Origin: Bryum argenteum
Lineage: Eukaryota; Streptophyta; Bryopsida; Bryales; Bryaceae
Reading direction: 5' to 3'
Assembly (NCBI GenBank): GCA_037043015.1
Contig: CM073321.1
Coordinates: 23,743,001 to 23,807,000, forward strand
Length of the DNA: 64,000 nt
Made by a program: the position numbers and the translations under genes. Below, piece after piece: positions 11,400 to 24,370 of this stretch. Under the pieces are notes generated by a model. That model saw only the letters and a list, made by a program, of their open reading frames with translations, searched no databases and was not told where the DNA came from. Every line of letters begins with the position of its first letter. The stretch's first letter is position 1.

Positions 11400-13971
11400 A
11401 GTTTTGAAGTGTACTTCTATAGTGACTACCACGAGTACCTCTTCTCTTGTTTTCTACTGCTTATATCCTACTTCGCACCGTGGAGGTCTTGGAAAATTGG
11501 GCGGTGCCCTTATCCGAAGTGTCGTGGTGTCCTCGGTCATGAGCTATCGCCTCCGCCTTGGTCGCCATGGTGCCCTGTTTGGTGGCTATGGTCTCTGTCA
11601 ATTGTGCCGTGGTTGCCATGTTGCCTTTATTGCTCCCGCCTTGGTAGTTGTTGTTGCCTTGTGACGGTAGTCAGGCAACATTTTGCCCTCCCTATGACCG
11701 CGCAATCCGTCCCTGGATTGGTCAACGCTTGGATCGTTGGTCGGCGGGCCTCGTGTCGGGATGAGTCTGTTCCCGTGGCAGCAGCTGGTGTCGTCTCGGC
11801 GGAGGTTTGTTGTTGTACAATGCTCCGATAGCCGCGTTGATTTCCTTCTCCAGTAGCTTACGGTTCCAGACCGTATTGGCATGCTCAGAGACATCATGCA
11901 CCGTGTTGCCCAACATTTTATTACAACCGGGACATTGGACATCACTGGCAGTCGGATCCCTGAAGCGTTGTGTAAGATCTGGGTAGTGGGTGAAGTATTG
12001 TTGGAGTTCATCGCGAGCGTCTAAGAACTCCTTGTTTGCCTCACTGTCATCATCAGGTTCCACATTTCAGGTATTATCATCCAACTTTGGTATTAGAGCT
12101 TGTCGGTGTTTTGCAAAAGATTTTTTAGTTGTCACCATATTTGATGGCTGCGAGGGTGGTGGCGTTGCGGCTGATGGCTGGCGAGTTGGTGGCTGGTCTC
12201 CGCCTTCTGTTGTACTTGGCAATGGTTGGGGCGTTTGTTTGGCATCCGTTAACTGTTATGGGATGTGCACTGGCTCCTCTGGTTGATCGTTGGTTATAGA
12301 CACACCCTGATACTCTTGCTGCTCGTCTATGGTGCCCTCCGCTGATCTGTCTACGGCTACCACCTCAGGTTCATGCCAAACTTCTGAAGCCTGCATTGGT
12401 GGCTGCTCACAAATGGTGACCGTAGTGTCCATGGTGAGGACAGTGTCCTCAGAGCTGGAGTCGTGCCAATCAGGATTGTAATCCGTGTTCAACTGCAGAG
12501 TTGTGAGAGTTTGTTTGATGCAAGCTGCCACTAAGTCACATGCGAGCTCGTCCGTTTGCGGTGCTAGCTTTTGGATAGCGTTGAACAAAATATTACTCAA
12601 GCAAGTTGCGGCGTCATGGATCCAAGCCTGTTTGTTGGCCTTGATGTTTTCCGCCTAGGTGACAAGTGCTCGGCGTCGCATCTCTAGGCTTTGTGCGTCT
12701 GGATTGGTTGGGTTGGTCTCGATCAAGTGCTGGCATTGTTGACTCAATTCGGCATTTTGGCCTTTTGGGCTTCCAGGGACGTAATCTGCTCCTTTGCATA
12801 GTCCCTCTCCTTGCAAACCCTGTTGAGCCGCCCACTCGTGGCCTGCATGTCGATCTTACATGCCGCGAGCTGACGCTTAAGGGTCTGGGCTGCGCAGTTA
12901 GCCTCGTCCATGTCTTTGTTAGCACGGACTAACTCTTATTCCTTCTTACGCAGGAGCGTTTGCAGATTCTGCGTGGTTTTCTCGTACCGCGCCTTTTCCT
13001 CGCGGAGTTGACGTTGTTAATGCACTGTGGACCGCACTTGGTGTACCACCTTCTGCACGCATGCTACCATGGCCGTGGAGTGGTTGCCAAGTTGTTCCGC
13101 CAGTGTCTGTTTGGTATCCCCGGAGGCAGCCTTGTACTTCGTCCTTGGACGCTTGCTGACACTCGGTGCCGCGGCGTCTCTGACCCATTTCATTGGCGAC
13201 ATGAAGTTACGGCGTTTAATGTCCACAAAGATGGCAAGAGGTGGCAGCTTGTTATTTTCCCTCTGGTACTTCATAAACTGCAAGATGTATGTAGAGAGGA
13301 ACGGTCCAATGGGACTAGAGTAGTTGGACTAGGGCTAATAGTTTTGGAGCTCTACGCACAAGTTGTCGTCAAGGAACATACCCTAGTATATCTCCGCTCT
13401 TGCATCCGCTAGCAGTATCAACTCCAGCTGCGCAGGTGATACTCCGTTACAATTGCATCAATAGTTTATTTGATTGAGGATACCGCAGATTCGGACGAAC
13501 CAGGGTTCCTTCAGCTGTGCTCCGACTGCGAAGACATTGTAGCCGCGCTTGCTGTCCGGCTGCATCCGTGGTAGCCTCTGCGCGATGTCGGATTTTGGAA
13601 ACTCGCAGGCTTTCGTCTACCGCGTGATACCCGTGTCGTCCCATCCGTAGTTGTGGGACAGATAGACCGCCGAAAATTGGATTTGCACTCCGACCACGAT
13701 GCTTGCAAGGAACCCTCCTCCACAGCTCTAAGGCGCCATGGAATCCACAAACTACTTGGAGTTGTCGACGTTGAGTCTCTAGGTCTTCATGTCCTCCCAA
13801 AAGCGATGCAATCCGGTGTCCTTCGACCATATTCCATCGATCCTGGTGCGCCAATCGAGCACCTGTTTTGGCATGTAGAACGGCAACTCCGGTTGATTCT
13901 AAGGCGTGAGACTTTGGGATGACATGGTTTCCGTGGAATGAGATGAAAGAGAGAGTGCGAGGCGCAAAGGA
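11400..13971 (-). mobile_element. Extra reading region of the gypsy element (coiled coil, Cys/His motif)
   Basis: Between integrase and the 3' LTR, on the sense strand of the element, lies about 2.5 kb of protein-like sequence, broken by several interruptions. Recognisable parts from its 5' side are a segment with 'LPFYMPKQVLDW' (about 13,870), a long charged coiled coil ('REEKARYEKTTQNLQTLL', about 13,000) and an acidic region (12,256-12,600). These are followed by 'CPGCNK' with a downstream His-rich stretch (about 11,930) and an Asn/Gln/Gly-rich tail (about 11,500-11,680). Extra ORFs in this position are known from Athila/Tat-type gypsy lineages, but I do not recognise the protein. The Asn/Gly-rich tail recurs inside the tandem units near 52,755. 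Confidence 0.5.
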
Positions 13972-16900
13972 CACTAAAAGAAAACATTGTTTTTCTTGAT
14001 GTCTAAATCTAATGTTTGTAATGTCTAAATCTAACGCGTTGACATCAAGCAAGTGGATGTCGGCCATTCTAACATCCAAGACATCAAGTTAGTCATCTAA
14101 AATTATCTAAAGACATCAAGGTTAGACGGTAACTTTGGGAGGGTAAAACGTGTGCCACGTAGGTGACACATCAGCACCATTTGCACGGGCTATGCCACAT
14201 GGCTATGAAGTACATTCTGATGTAGACTTTTTTGGTGCTCTTGTGGAATGTGATGTGGCGGCGCCAAAATCTGACATGGCACCCGGGAAATCCGATGTGG
14301 AACCCATGAAAATGACGTGGCATGCCACGTCAGCAACGTTGTGGAGTGTTTTAGGGTCAAATGACGTTCGTGTTAGACATCACTTTAGACATCAATGTCT
14401 CTTGCTTGATGTCCACGGTGGCTAGGACGATGTCAAGATGGATGTCTCCAGTGCCTAGGACGATGTCAAGATTGATGTCTCTAGTGCGTAAAATGATGTT
14501 TAGGTTGATGTCCTTAAATTTGTGATATTTGCTCGGATGTTTGTAGCGACATTCCGTAGGACATCGATGTAAACGTCTTGTGTTAAACATGATGTTTGCA
14601 CCAATGTTACTATTAATGTAATCTGAGCATATAAAAGGACATCTAGGATGACATTTTTACATGTTTATATAGTCATCAGAACCGTAATCCACAGATGTCT
14701 CACATAACATCAACAGTAAACACTGTCACATCAAAAAGTGTAAGTGAAAAATATATTGTTTAGGTCATTAGAACCTCAGTTAACACAAAACTAGAGTATT
14801 TACTAATACGCCTGTCAACAACTACGATATACTACGCACCCACAATCTGAACTCCGAAAGCCCCTCCACTACCATCGCTTGCTGTCGATACCCGTATGGT
14901 CATGTGCATGTCCCGCTGCTACAAATGTTCAATAAGCCAATATCAACTGCATTTAAAGGTAAAGGTAAAGGTTTGTAAAGGTAAAAAAAATACTGATTTA
15001 ATTCCATTTAATTGGACTACCTAGGTTGAGATGGTTTACTTCCTAATTTGAAGATATCGACACAGTTAGACATTCTTGCAGACATGTGCTCAGACATTTG
15101 TTCAGACATCCTTCCAGACATCTTCATAGACATGCTCTAAGATATCCTTGCAGACATCATCATAGACATCTTCTACAATTAATCAAATACTACAAGTACT
15201 AGGGTTTCTTCCACAACAAATTATATACTACAAGTCCTAGGGTTTCTTGTATATGATGCTTTTGAAATCCACTATCTCTTAAGAGCTACTGAGATTTCTA
15301 CTTGAGAGCTACTGGATAACTACAACTACTATTCTCTTTTTGTAGTTAACAAATTATTCTAAAACTCAATGAAAACAATTTTGAAATCCTCTACACTTTA
15401 AACACTAACTCTTTGGAAAAACTAAGGGAAAAATGAGTATTCTACTTCCACTTAAAGGTTTCATGACCTAACTATGGCGGCGGCAGCAAACTCTAGCCAC
15501 ATGAAGAAGCAAACTTTAGCCTCTACACTCTAAACGCTATCTCCTTGAAAACATGAAGACAAAAATGAGCTTCGTGCGGCCTCCAAATCTACTTAAAGGT
15601 CTCATGACCTAACTATGGCGGCAGCAAACCCTAGCCGCCTCTGTTCATCCTCTGAAGTCGATGAAAATCATCTCTGTAGATGGTTCTAGATGTTGTCGTA
15701 GATGTCATCTTCTACATCTCCATAGATATCATGTTAGACATCTTCATGAACGTCATCTAAGACATCCCTGCAGACATTATTATAGACATTTGATGACAGG
15801 GTTTCAACCACAATACATTAACTATAAAAGGTTTTTTGTTTTCCTCCACAACAAATCAAATACCAAATTCTTCAAAGTTCTTTCCACAACAAATCACATA
15901 TTGTAAGTCATAGAGTTTCCTCGACTACAAATCAAATAATCTTTATTGATAGAAAAAGTGTGAAATTACAATCATTAGACTATTTGTAGTCTCCCATGGT
16001 TATAGACTCTCTATCAAACTCTTAACTACCTTTTATTTCTAACCTAACTAACTTTCCAACTAACTTTCCTAATACTAATTCTATTCTAGAATTGTCTCCT
16101 GAACTATATAAAATATCTACTTTCATAAATTCATATCTCTTCTAAATTTGGTTCAATTTGTATAATATTGGTTGTTGAGCATAGAGTAATATATAATCTT
16201 CCCAATAGAGTATAATACTCTAATCTATAAGTAATCAGTAATATTTAATTCTTTCTTGAAGTAATCCAAAAATATTGTTTATTGTTTTTATTTTCTCTTT
16301 ATATTTTCTTTATGTATTCGAGGATTGAGGGTTATCAGAGATAGAGCCTAATCAAAGACCTGCGCCAATGAAGGACAAGTTGTAAGAGAAGAAGTTGATA
16401 TTATTCTTAAGAGACCCTTAAGTACTGCCGCTTTTTGGTAAATGACGTCTAGGAGGATGGCGTGCAAAACATCTTAATAAACATTCCAGTAGACATTTAC
16501 GCGGACATTCATGCCTGACCATAGTTATGGTAAGTTGGACATCGTGTTAGACATCTGACTAGATGTTGTATGACTTGTCAGGTGGTCCGACGTGGAGTTT
16601 TCGTTGCCATGTAGATAAAGCGCCGTAAATAACTTTTTTAATCTATGTCCACATGTTTTTTGAGGATTGAATATCCACAAAATTAAAATATTCTAATTTA
16701 TTTGAATATAATAAAAATTTATGAAATATTTTTTTTATTAGAATATAATTTTAAATTTTTTATATTATCAAAAATTAGACCAATGGAAAAATAGTGAGAA
16801 TACCTTGAAATAACTATTTTCAATATTGCCATGTTACATAGTGATTTAATATTAAAAAAATAAAAATAAAAAAAATCAAAAGTGTGATGTTTATTTTTTC

Positions 16901-17248
16901 ACTTTTGAAAACCGCTGCCCACGCACCTACGTTTTTAACATTAGAAATGCGTTTTATCTCGTCCACCGGTAACTTTTGGTTGTTTTTACCTTGCTGGTCT
17001 AAAACCCCTTGCCAACGTGGCAACTTGATGTTTTCGACGATGTCTAGTTAGACATGTTAAAAACTTAGACGTTTCGACCAACATCCTTAGACATCCTCGT
17101 CTCGACCTCCTCTAAATCTCTAAGACATCATACTAGACATCCAACAAATCGGGATGTCGTCTTAGATATCAAAGTATCAACGCAAACATCCTCAGACGTT
17201 TTGGATGTCTAGCTTAGACATTAAAAAAAACAGGGTTTTCTTATAGTC
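13972..17248. mobile_element. Non-autonomous CACTA (En/Spm-type) element 1
   Basis: It begins CACTAAAAGAAAAC and ends with 'gttttcttatagtc', near-inverted copies of the CACTA consensus end. It is flanked by the 3-bp direct repeat GGA (13,969-13,971 and 17,249-17,251), the duplication size known for CACTA elements. Subterminal regions are packed with GACATC/GATGTC words in both orientations, the usual layout of transposase-binding repeats. No transposase-like reading frame is seen in 3.28 kb. Internal 0.2-kb segments ('aactatggcggc...agcaaac') occur twice. It sits inside the gypsy element, so it is younger than that insertion. Confidence 0.8.
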
Positions 17249-18324
17249 GGAAAAACCAAAGAGAGCGACAAAGAGCAGAGGGGGCGGAGTAAGTGAGAGC
17301 AGGTAGTGAGGCAGCGTGGTAGCGAGTGAGGGCGCCAGTGAGGGCATGGAGGCTGTGGTGATACCTTTAAGAACGCCTTGGAATCCGCAGCCCTGGAGTT
17401 AAAAGTTGGCGGAGTGGTGTTTATGGCTGATAGAGAGGACTGGCTGGAGTTTATTTTGGCGGCTGTGATAGGTATTTGAGTGCCTATTATGGCTAGCGTG
17501 TGTTCGGACTCGATGGGATTCTCCTCATCAGGCATGATGACCGAATTTCCGTGGTGATGATAATTTGTCACACACTTCTTTTTCATTTTGAGTCTATCTT
17601 TTGACCTTTAATATGAGTAAAAGTTCATTTTACTTTTCAGTTTCCATTTTTAAGTGTGAAATGGAGTTCAAATAAGATTAGAACGGAAACTAAGCCAAAA
17701 GGTGGATAATGAAAAGGCATGAGCAAATGAAAGGTTGTAAGTCTAAAATTTGAGAACCATAAGTAGGGAGAGAAGTGGTTATTTTCCTTTGAACACATAA
17801 GAGTGAAATGTGTATCCCGCACTCAGAAGAAGTGTGAGTTTGTGAATTGTGAAGATTGAGTTTAGAGTTGTGAAGTAGTTTGTAAAACAAATTGTTGTTT
17901 TGACAACAAAGTATGTAATATATAATTGATACTTGACGAAGAAACAATTAATATTAAAATACAAAATTGAAACCATGAATGTTGAATGAATTGGAGAACA
18001 AGTTCGGAAATTGTAAACATTGAATTGCAAACCAATTGTTTGTATAGAAATTGAAAGTATACTTGTGTGTAGGCTTTGGGTTATTTTGAGCACATAAATT
18101 GTGAAGACAATAAACTTTGAATAATTAAATGGAACACATGAATACTTGAAACCGGAAATATACATTGAGTTGAAAGAAAGTGGTAGTGAATATAGAATGA
18201 ATTCTTGTAATTATTTCTAAATCATTGTTGATTTATCTTCTATTCGTGACCATAATTGCATAACTTTGACCGACTTAGACTCTCCCGACAAAGAACTCCC
18301 CTATCTACATTTCTTGGGTTTCTT
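17249..18324 (-). mobile_element. Gypsy 3' non-coding part between integrase and extra region
   Basis: About 1.1 kb of AT-rich sequence downstream (in element orientation) of the integrase tail. A short Ser/Thr/Pro-rich reading frame at 17,250-17,586 is probably the beginning of the extra region cut by the CACTA insertion. Nothing else is recognised here. Confidence 0.5.
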
Positions 18325-21300
18325 TTAACCCATTGAAAAACGCTTTATATAATTGTACCCTTTGTTTCGGCCAGTGTCGTGGGCTATTTGGATGTGACTT
18401 AAATATACTAGTGGTAGGCTGGTTTCCATGGCATCCGTGGAGTCTATGATGTCTGGTGAGGCTGGCGGTTTCTGCGCCTCTGTGGACAAAAGGTTTTGCA
18501 ATTGTCCTAAGCTTACGGTTGAATGTTGGTTGGGAGTATTTGTATGATACCGCTTGAGTTTTGCCGTGTTGACGATGGTCGCCTGTGCATCGTAGTTATC
18601 GCTGTTTACCAAGAGAACCATGTTGTTTGGCAAAGCTAGTTGCACCCTGTATGGTCCATGCCAAATCGTTCCCAATTTGGATTTCCAGATTTTTGAATCT
18701 CTTGGACACCACAGTACTTGATTGCCTTTCTGGAATATTCGAGGGGGTTTAGAGCCTTGGAAATATTGTGCACTGAGCTGTAATCTCTGTAAGATGTTCA
18801 TCTTTGCGTCTCCTCGGAATTCCTCGAGCCTGTGAATATCTGCTAGGCGGGCTGCTAAAATGCGATAAGGTTGGTAGTCCCGTGGCTGCAAGGATTTGAA
18901 TGTGGAAACAATGTAGTCTGTCGGCGAAAGGGGTTGAATCCCATAAACTAACTCAAAAGGGCTGAAATGGGTGGCTGCTTTTGTGGCCACCGTGTAGGCC
19001 CACAATGCTGCGGGCAAGCAGTCATCTTTGTCCACTTAGTTAGCGATTACAAACTTGCGTAACATTGTAAGGATGGTTTTGTTTGTAGATTCCGCCTGGC
19101 CGTTTCCTTGGGGATAATATACCATGCTTGTTCTATGCTTGATGAGGTGGTTATCCATGAGGTCCTCAATGACAGCATTGACAAAATGCACGCCTTGATC
19201 TGAGACTATTTCCAAGGGCCATCCAAAACAAGATATAATTTTCTCGTAGAGCAATGTGGTTATTACCATGGCGGTGTTTTTGCGTAATGGCTTTGCCTCT
19301 ACCAACTTGCTGGTGTAATCTGTGGCGACAAGGATGTATTTGTATCTTTGTTTGGTTGTTGGTTTGATTGGCTTTGCTTAATCTAATCTTCACCGCTGAA
19401 ATGGTCCCAATTGAGCTAAGGGTTTGAGTGGTATCTTTCCTTGATGTTGGAAATTGGTGGTGGCAACTTAACAAGCGTGGCAATTTTTGAAACATGCAAA
19501 TACATCCTTATGTACTGTTGGCGACCAATATTTGGCAGCAAGTATCTTTTTAACAGGAGTATCAGGTCTCTGGTGTCCGCCTGCGGGGCCAGCGTGGAGT
19601 CTAGAGATGATTTGTTGTTGCTCCTCTGTGCGTACAGAGAGTCTAATTTCAAAATCAGGCCCTTTGAGCTACACTCTCTTGTCCACCACGGTGTATGGCA
19701 ACGTGGTTCGCACGAAACTGGTTTTCTGTGTGCCCGCTAGTCCTTTTGGGATGATGCCCTGAACTAAGTATGCCATGGTATCTTGTGTCCAATCGTTTTG
19801 AGTTTCTTTGGTGGCAAGGTTGGCGTCAAATGAGGCAGCTTGGATGTATGGTTCGGTAAAGGGATTTTCTGTACCTTCCTTGGTGGTATTGGTGTCCCTA
19901 GATAAGTAATCTGCCACTATGCGCAGCTTTCCTGGTACATAGACTACCTCAAAGTCATGTCGTAGCTGGCGAATGCGGTTCCATCATCTTGTCTTGGTCT
20001 GCCATAGCGACTAGGTAGTAACCTAAAAAACGGTCTAAGAAAGAGTACATTTCGTGTCCAGCTACTTCATCAATGATATCCTCCATGTAAGGTAAAAGAT
20101 AGTGATCCTTTTTAGTTGCCGCATTTAATTTGCAAAAGTCTACACAAATTCGTAGTGTGCCGTTCATTTTGGGTATGATCACCATCGGATATAACCATGG
20201 TGCCGAGTCCACCAGGGATATGAATTTGGCACTAAGTAATTTGTCCAACTCAGTTTTGACATTGGCAGCGCAATGACGGTTCATTTGGTATCTGCGCTGC
20301 AGAACCGGGTGTGTCTTCGGTATCAAGTTGATGGTATGTTCAGCTATAGTCCTCCGTATCCCTTTCAAATCTTCATGCGTCCACGCGAAGATATCTTGGT
20401 ATTCTCTGAAAAGAGCTATGGTAGCTTGTTTGATAGCGCTGGGTGCGTCAGCGTTAATTTTTACATTCTTTGGCTCCTGTGCGGTACCAAAGTTAACCAA
20501 CTCCACCTGGTCTTTAGATCCATGCGTCCATCCCGTCACCACCTGTTGACTCAAGACCTTGGTTACCAGAGTGTTATCAACGGTGACTCCCTCGGAAACT
20601 TTCGTAGTAAACCTTGGCGGGATATCGAGTTTCTCTTCCTGAGACCACGCTGGCCATGTATATCTCTGCTAGCGGAACCAGATTTGGGTCGGCGTGGAAC
20701 ACCAAGGCCTCTTGCTTGTGAGTGAGTCCATTGCCCCATTTGGTACCAGCCTAGTTTTGTATTTGTTTGACTTTCTCCCGAGTGATACAACTATCCACGG
20801 GGATTATCATAGTTTTTCCATATCTCCGGATTCTAATCTAGTTCCTTGCCCAGTCATAAATTGCATTCATGTATCGTAACCAAGGTCGTCCTAAAATCAT
20901 AAGAAAATTACTATTATTCGGCATGTCTATGATAATGAAGGTTGCCGGTGTAGAGATACCGTGAATAGTGATGGCTATGGTGGCCAATATCCCTAACGGA
21001 GTTACCGGAGCGTCGTTGGCCACTCGAGGAACAAAGTGAGCTGTCGTTGGCGGTGGAAGTTCTAGTTGCTGCCGCAAGTGATTGCTTATCACGTTGACCC
21101 CGGAGCCTCCGTCGACCGGTACATTGGCCAATTCATGTTGTCCTAAGCGTACATGTATGACGGCGGCATTCGTGTCGATTGTGGTTGCGTTGACTTCCAC
21201 GGTTGCCATAGTCCTATTTGTTGCCTTGTTAATGTTTTGTATATATGATTGCAGTTCTCGGTTGATTTTACCAAATCAGCTAGGGTGATTCGTACGTCAG

Positions 21301-22671
21301 TTTTGGCCAAGACATGTAGCATGTCTAGCACCACAGGTGTTTCAAGGTCAGCTTGAATCTCCGCGCCGAGGTTAAGTAATCTCTCCCAATGTTGCTCTGC
21401 GAAAGGTTTGCGGTGGTCCACCACGTAGTTCTCCATCGTAGCTTTGAATATTGTGGTTACCGCGGCAGTGCTGATAGTAGCTACATTGGTTCCGTGGACT
21501 TCCGTGAGCATAACTCCCCCTCGTCAGTTGGTTGAATTACTTCAGAGCTGCCCGTGGTCGGCTTGGTGTCTATAGAGGTACGGGTGTTGGCCCACCGTTG
21601 TTTCAACACCGGGCATTGGCCCCGTCTATGGTGAGGTGATCCACATTCCCAGCAACTGTCGCTCCTGCTAGGTTGGAAAGAATCCACGTTGATTTCATCC
21701 GGAAACATGGTTGTGGTCGTCGCCCTCATGGGTTGGGTGTCTTCATTCCTTGCTGATCTGTTGGAAAACCAACAAAGCGTAGCGTATAATTTTCCGGAGA
21801 TTGTGCAAGGTGAGGGTGTAGAACGGGTGGTTGCTCGAGATGTTGGGAGTGGTAATAATGGTCTCTGAGTCTTATTGATGGCGCTTAACTCCCTGTTAAT
21901 ATCGTTGGCGACTGCTACTATGTTTAATAGTGTTTAGACACCACGAATGATGATACCTTGTTGTTTCCATGGCAACAATCCCTTTTTGAACCATTCGCAC
22001 AGGTAATCCTCCTCGCGCGGTTGGCTGAGTTTGTCTACTAGTTGTTTGAATTGGTCGTAAAATTTGTCAACATGTTTGATTCGTTCTTGTTGGATGTTTC
22101 CTAAGGCGCGTAGTATTTTGGAGCTTCTCTTCAGTTTTTGGAATTTTTGTAAAAAACTCCGCTCCATTTCTTTCCATGTTGGCAACAAGTGTTTGGCCTC
22201 AAAAGCAATGTACCAATTTATGTGGTTGCCTTGGAGCGTAGTTCTGAATATGTTCTACAAATCCTCAGTGCTTGTAACTCTGTTGGTTTGTGCTATAACT
22301 TTTAATCTGCGGATATGCCAATCTGGGTTGCCAGAGTCATCAAAGTCTGGGTAAGGTATTTACAGTAGCTTAATGAGCTTGTTGTGTTCCGTGGATGCCA
22401 TGGAAGCGACCACCGTGGGATCGATGGGCGTCAGCGTTGATGGTCCTATGGTCACCATGGGTTGGTTTGGAACGTTTGTCGATGTTCCTATCCCCTGTAG
22501 ATAGTGCAAATTTAACAACTTGATCTTGGCATCGGTGGCGTTGTTCTTCGCCGCCAAATCTGTCATTTGTTGTTTCATCCACCGGAGTAATTTTCTCGTG
22601 GTATCTGGGTCGTCTTGGGGTGTGGCCTCCTGGGGTTCCGTGTTCTTCTCTGTCGGCTTCGGTGGAGTCAT
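18325..22671 (-). mobile_element. gag-pol region of the gypsy element
   Basis: In element order: gag (22,671 to about 21,480) with a retrotransposon-gag helical segment near 21,934-22,188 ('FLQKFQKLKR', 'EWFKKGLLPWKQ') and a CCHC knuckle 'CWECGSPHHRRGQC' near 21,610-21,655. Next come an aspartic-protease-like domain (about 21,209-20,838, ending 'LGRPWL'), RT ('FAWTHEDLKGI', 'GTLRICVDF', about 20,450-19,980) and a remnant of the RNase H/linker (about 19,917-19,670). Integrase follows, with 'EIVSDQGVHF' and 'YYPQGNGQAESTN' (about 19,215-19,050), and then an integrase C-terminal part with a 'GPYRV' module (about 18,660). It is broken, with several interruptions. Confidence 0.9.
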
Positions 22672-22745
22672 GGTGTCTCGTTTTGAGGTTGTTTTATCTT
22701 TTTTTGGGATGACTCAACATTCCACGCCGAGCATGGTCGCCAAAA

Positions 22746-23197
22746 TGTTAGCCTGGGTTAGCGCGGATGGAATGCTTTACGAGTTCATCCAGATCAGCGG
22801 AATAGTTTCTTAGGGCAACAGGGAAGGAACAAGACTAAGGGCAGCTCGAATCTTGAGAGAAGGGCTTCGGCTGAAACCACAGTATTGTTAGAGTCGGGAA
22901 GGAGAAGTCCTTGCTTTCCATTTGTAGAATTTTTTTAGTTATATAGATATCGAGGGTGATTGTAAGAGAGGCTACGCTGTGCTGAGAAGGCGGAGGAGGA
23001 CATGGAAGACGTCGGTTGGGTTCTTTGACTTGGGGTGAACGAGGTTGTCGAGGTAAGGTATCAATTGCAGCGTAGACGCCTGGAATCCAAGCTACGTTTA
23101 CTTTGATAAAGCGGAGAACGTTGAGAAAACGACGACACGGGTTAGAGATTGGGGGGTTAGGTTTGTGGCCATGGCAACTGCGCAAACATAGCCAACA
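22746..23197 (-). repeat. 5' LTR of the gypsy element
   Basis: Bounded by TGTTAGCC and AGCCAACA on the plus strand (TG...CA), pairing with 10,841-11,292. On the minus strand the LTR is followed at once by 'ttttggcgaccatgctc', a gypsy-type primer-binding leader, and then by the gag start at 22,671. Confidence 0.85.
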
Positions 23198-24007
23198 CAA
23201 ATTTGACAAGTTGTAAAATAGCGGTAGGCTTTGGATTGAGTAGTACCACCCATCGAAGCTTGGACATTTGAGGAAGGCCTTCACGTGTGACTAAGTAAGG
23301 TGCGCATGTGTTTTATGAGAACTTGGAGTTACGAGTTGAAGGAGTCAAGGTGGATATGGTGCTAACGTTGTGTGTACGCAATATGTACAATGTAAGCTAA
23401 GTTGTGGCCGGTTGCTACCAAAAATATGAGTCTTGATTCCACAACCAAATAAAGCTTAGTAAGTAGACAAGAATTGGGAGTAAATAGGGTCGCAACATGG
23501 AAGCTATTACGGGAGCTAATTTAGACTAAAGAGCCAATCACACATTTATATTTTGTATAAATGTAGATAGGTAATCGACAAATATTAAATTAGCTCAAAT
23601 CACTCACTTATCCAAGATCAAAAGATAGTTTTTGACTTTTTTATCATAGGTTTGATACATTCTTTATCGCCCATTACGAGACAAGGACCATTAAAAGATA
23701 GTTTATGACATTTTTTATCATATCTCCAACAAGTGCGTCATTGGTATACTTGACACATGAGTTTGATCTAAACAATAGTACAAAAGTATACGTTTATCAT
23801 GTTTACAACTTGAATAAAAAAAGTTGCATTTTGTTGCAATACCATGGTTGAAGGATAACATAATATCACATGGAGCATGTTGCATAACAGTAGTGAAATG
23901 GAGAAGACCACATAGCCTTGTAATTTGAATTATACCCTAAATATGTAATGTCAAATTAAACATAAATTTTATTGGTACATACTCGATAATATATACTACA
24001 GAAGGTT
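23198..24007. other. AT-rich spacer, no gene seen
   Basis: About 0.8 kb with no long frame, splice-consistent coding or repeat that I can name. Confidence 0.6.
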
Positions 24008-24370
24008 ACAATAAAGAGGTTTTATTCTTGAACCATACCAACATGTGAAATTATGAAAGGTTTCATTGTAGAAGTTTCGACCTTGCAATATACCATAATG
24101 TAAAATTATGGAAATAATGGAAAGGAGGGCTAAATCTTGAGAAACTATCCGCTTGTGAAATTATGGAAGGTGACTCATAAGAAGGTTTTATTCTTGAAAA
24201 TATATCCACTTGGGAAGTTATGAAATGTGACGGTAAGGAGGTTCTATCCTCAGAATATACCAACCTCTTAAGTAATGGAAGTTGACACTAAGGAGGTTCT
24301 TTTCTTAGAATATATTGACCTGTGAAATTATAGATGTGGAGATTAAGGAGGCTTTATTCTTGAATTGTAC
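24008..24370 (+). repeat. Degenerate minisatellite, about 59-bp period
   Basis: Roughly six diverged units built on 'aggaggttttattcttgaa', 'tataccaac' and 'tgtgaaattatggaa'. The spacing between successive 'ttcttgaa'-type boxes is about 55-62 bp. It has no coding potential. Confidence 0.75.

Larger units (their letters stand above)
10841..23197 (-). mobile_element. Ty3/gypsy retroelement with both LTRs, nested CACTA inside
   Basis: A complete-length but broken gypsy element on the minus strand. The two LTRs are about 450 bp each (22,746-23,197 and 10,841-11,292) and differ at about 10% of positions by eye, so the insertion is old (a few million years at grass-like rates; the rate here is unknown). 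Parts in element order are LTR, leader with a TGGCGACCAT-type primer-binding region just below 22,745, gag, protease, RT, RNase H/linker, integrase, an extra region, and LTR. The flanks share CAAAT (10,837-10,841 and 23,198-23,202) as a likely target duplication. A CACTA element (13,972-17,248) is inserted in the 3' part. Coding regions carry on the order of ten breaks. Confidence 0.85.

Noticed and set aside
13447-14079. 210-codon minus-strand frame
   Set aside because: Its start lies inside the CACTA insertion and it continues into the gypsy element, so it is a chance fusion across a transposon border.
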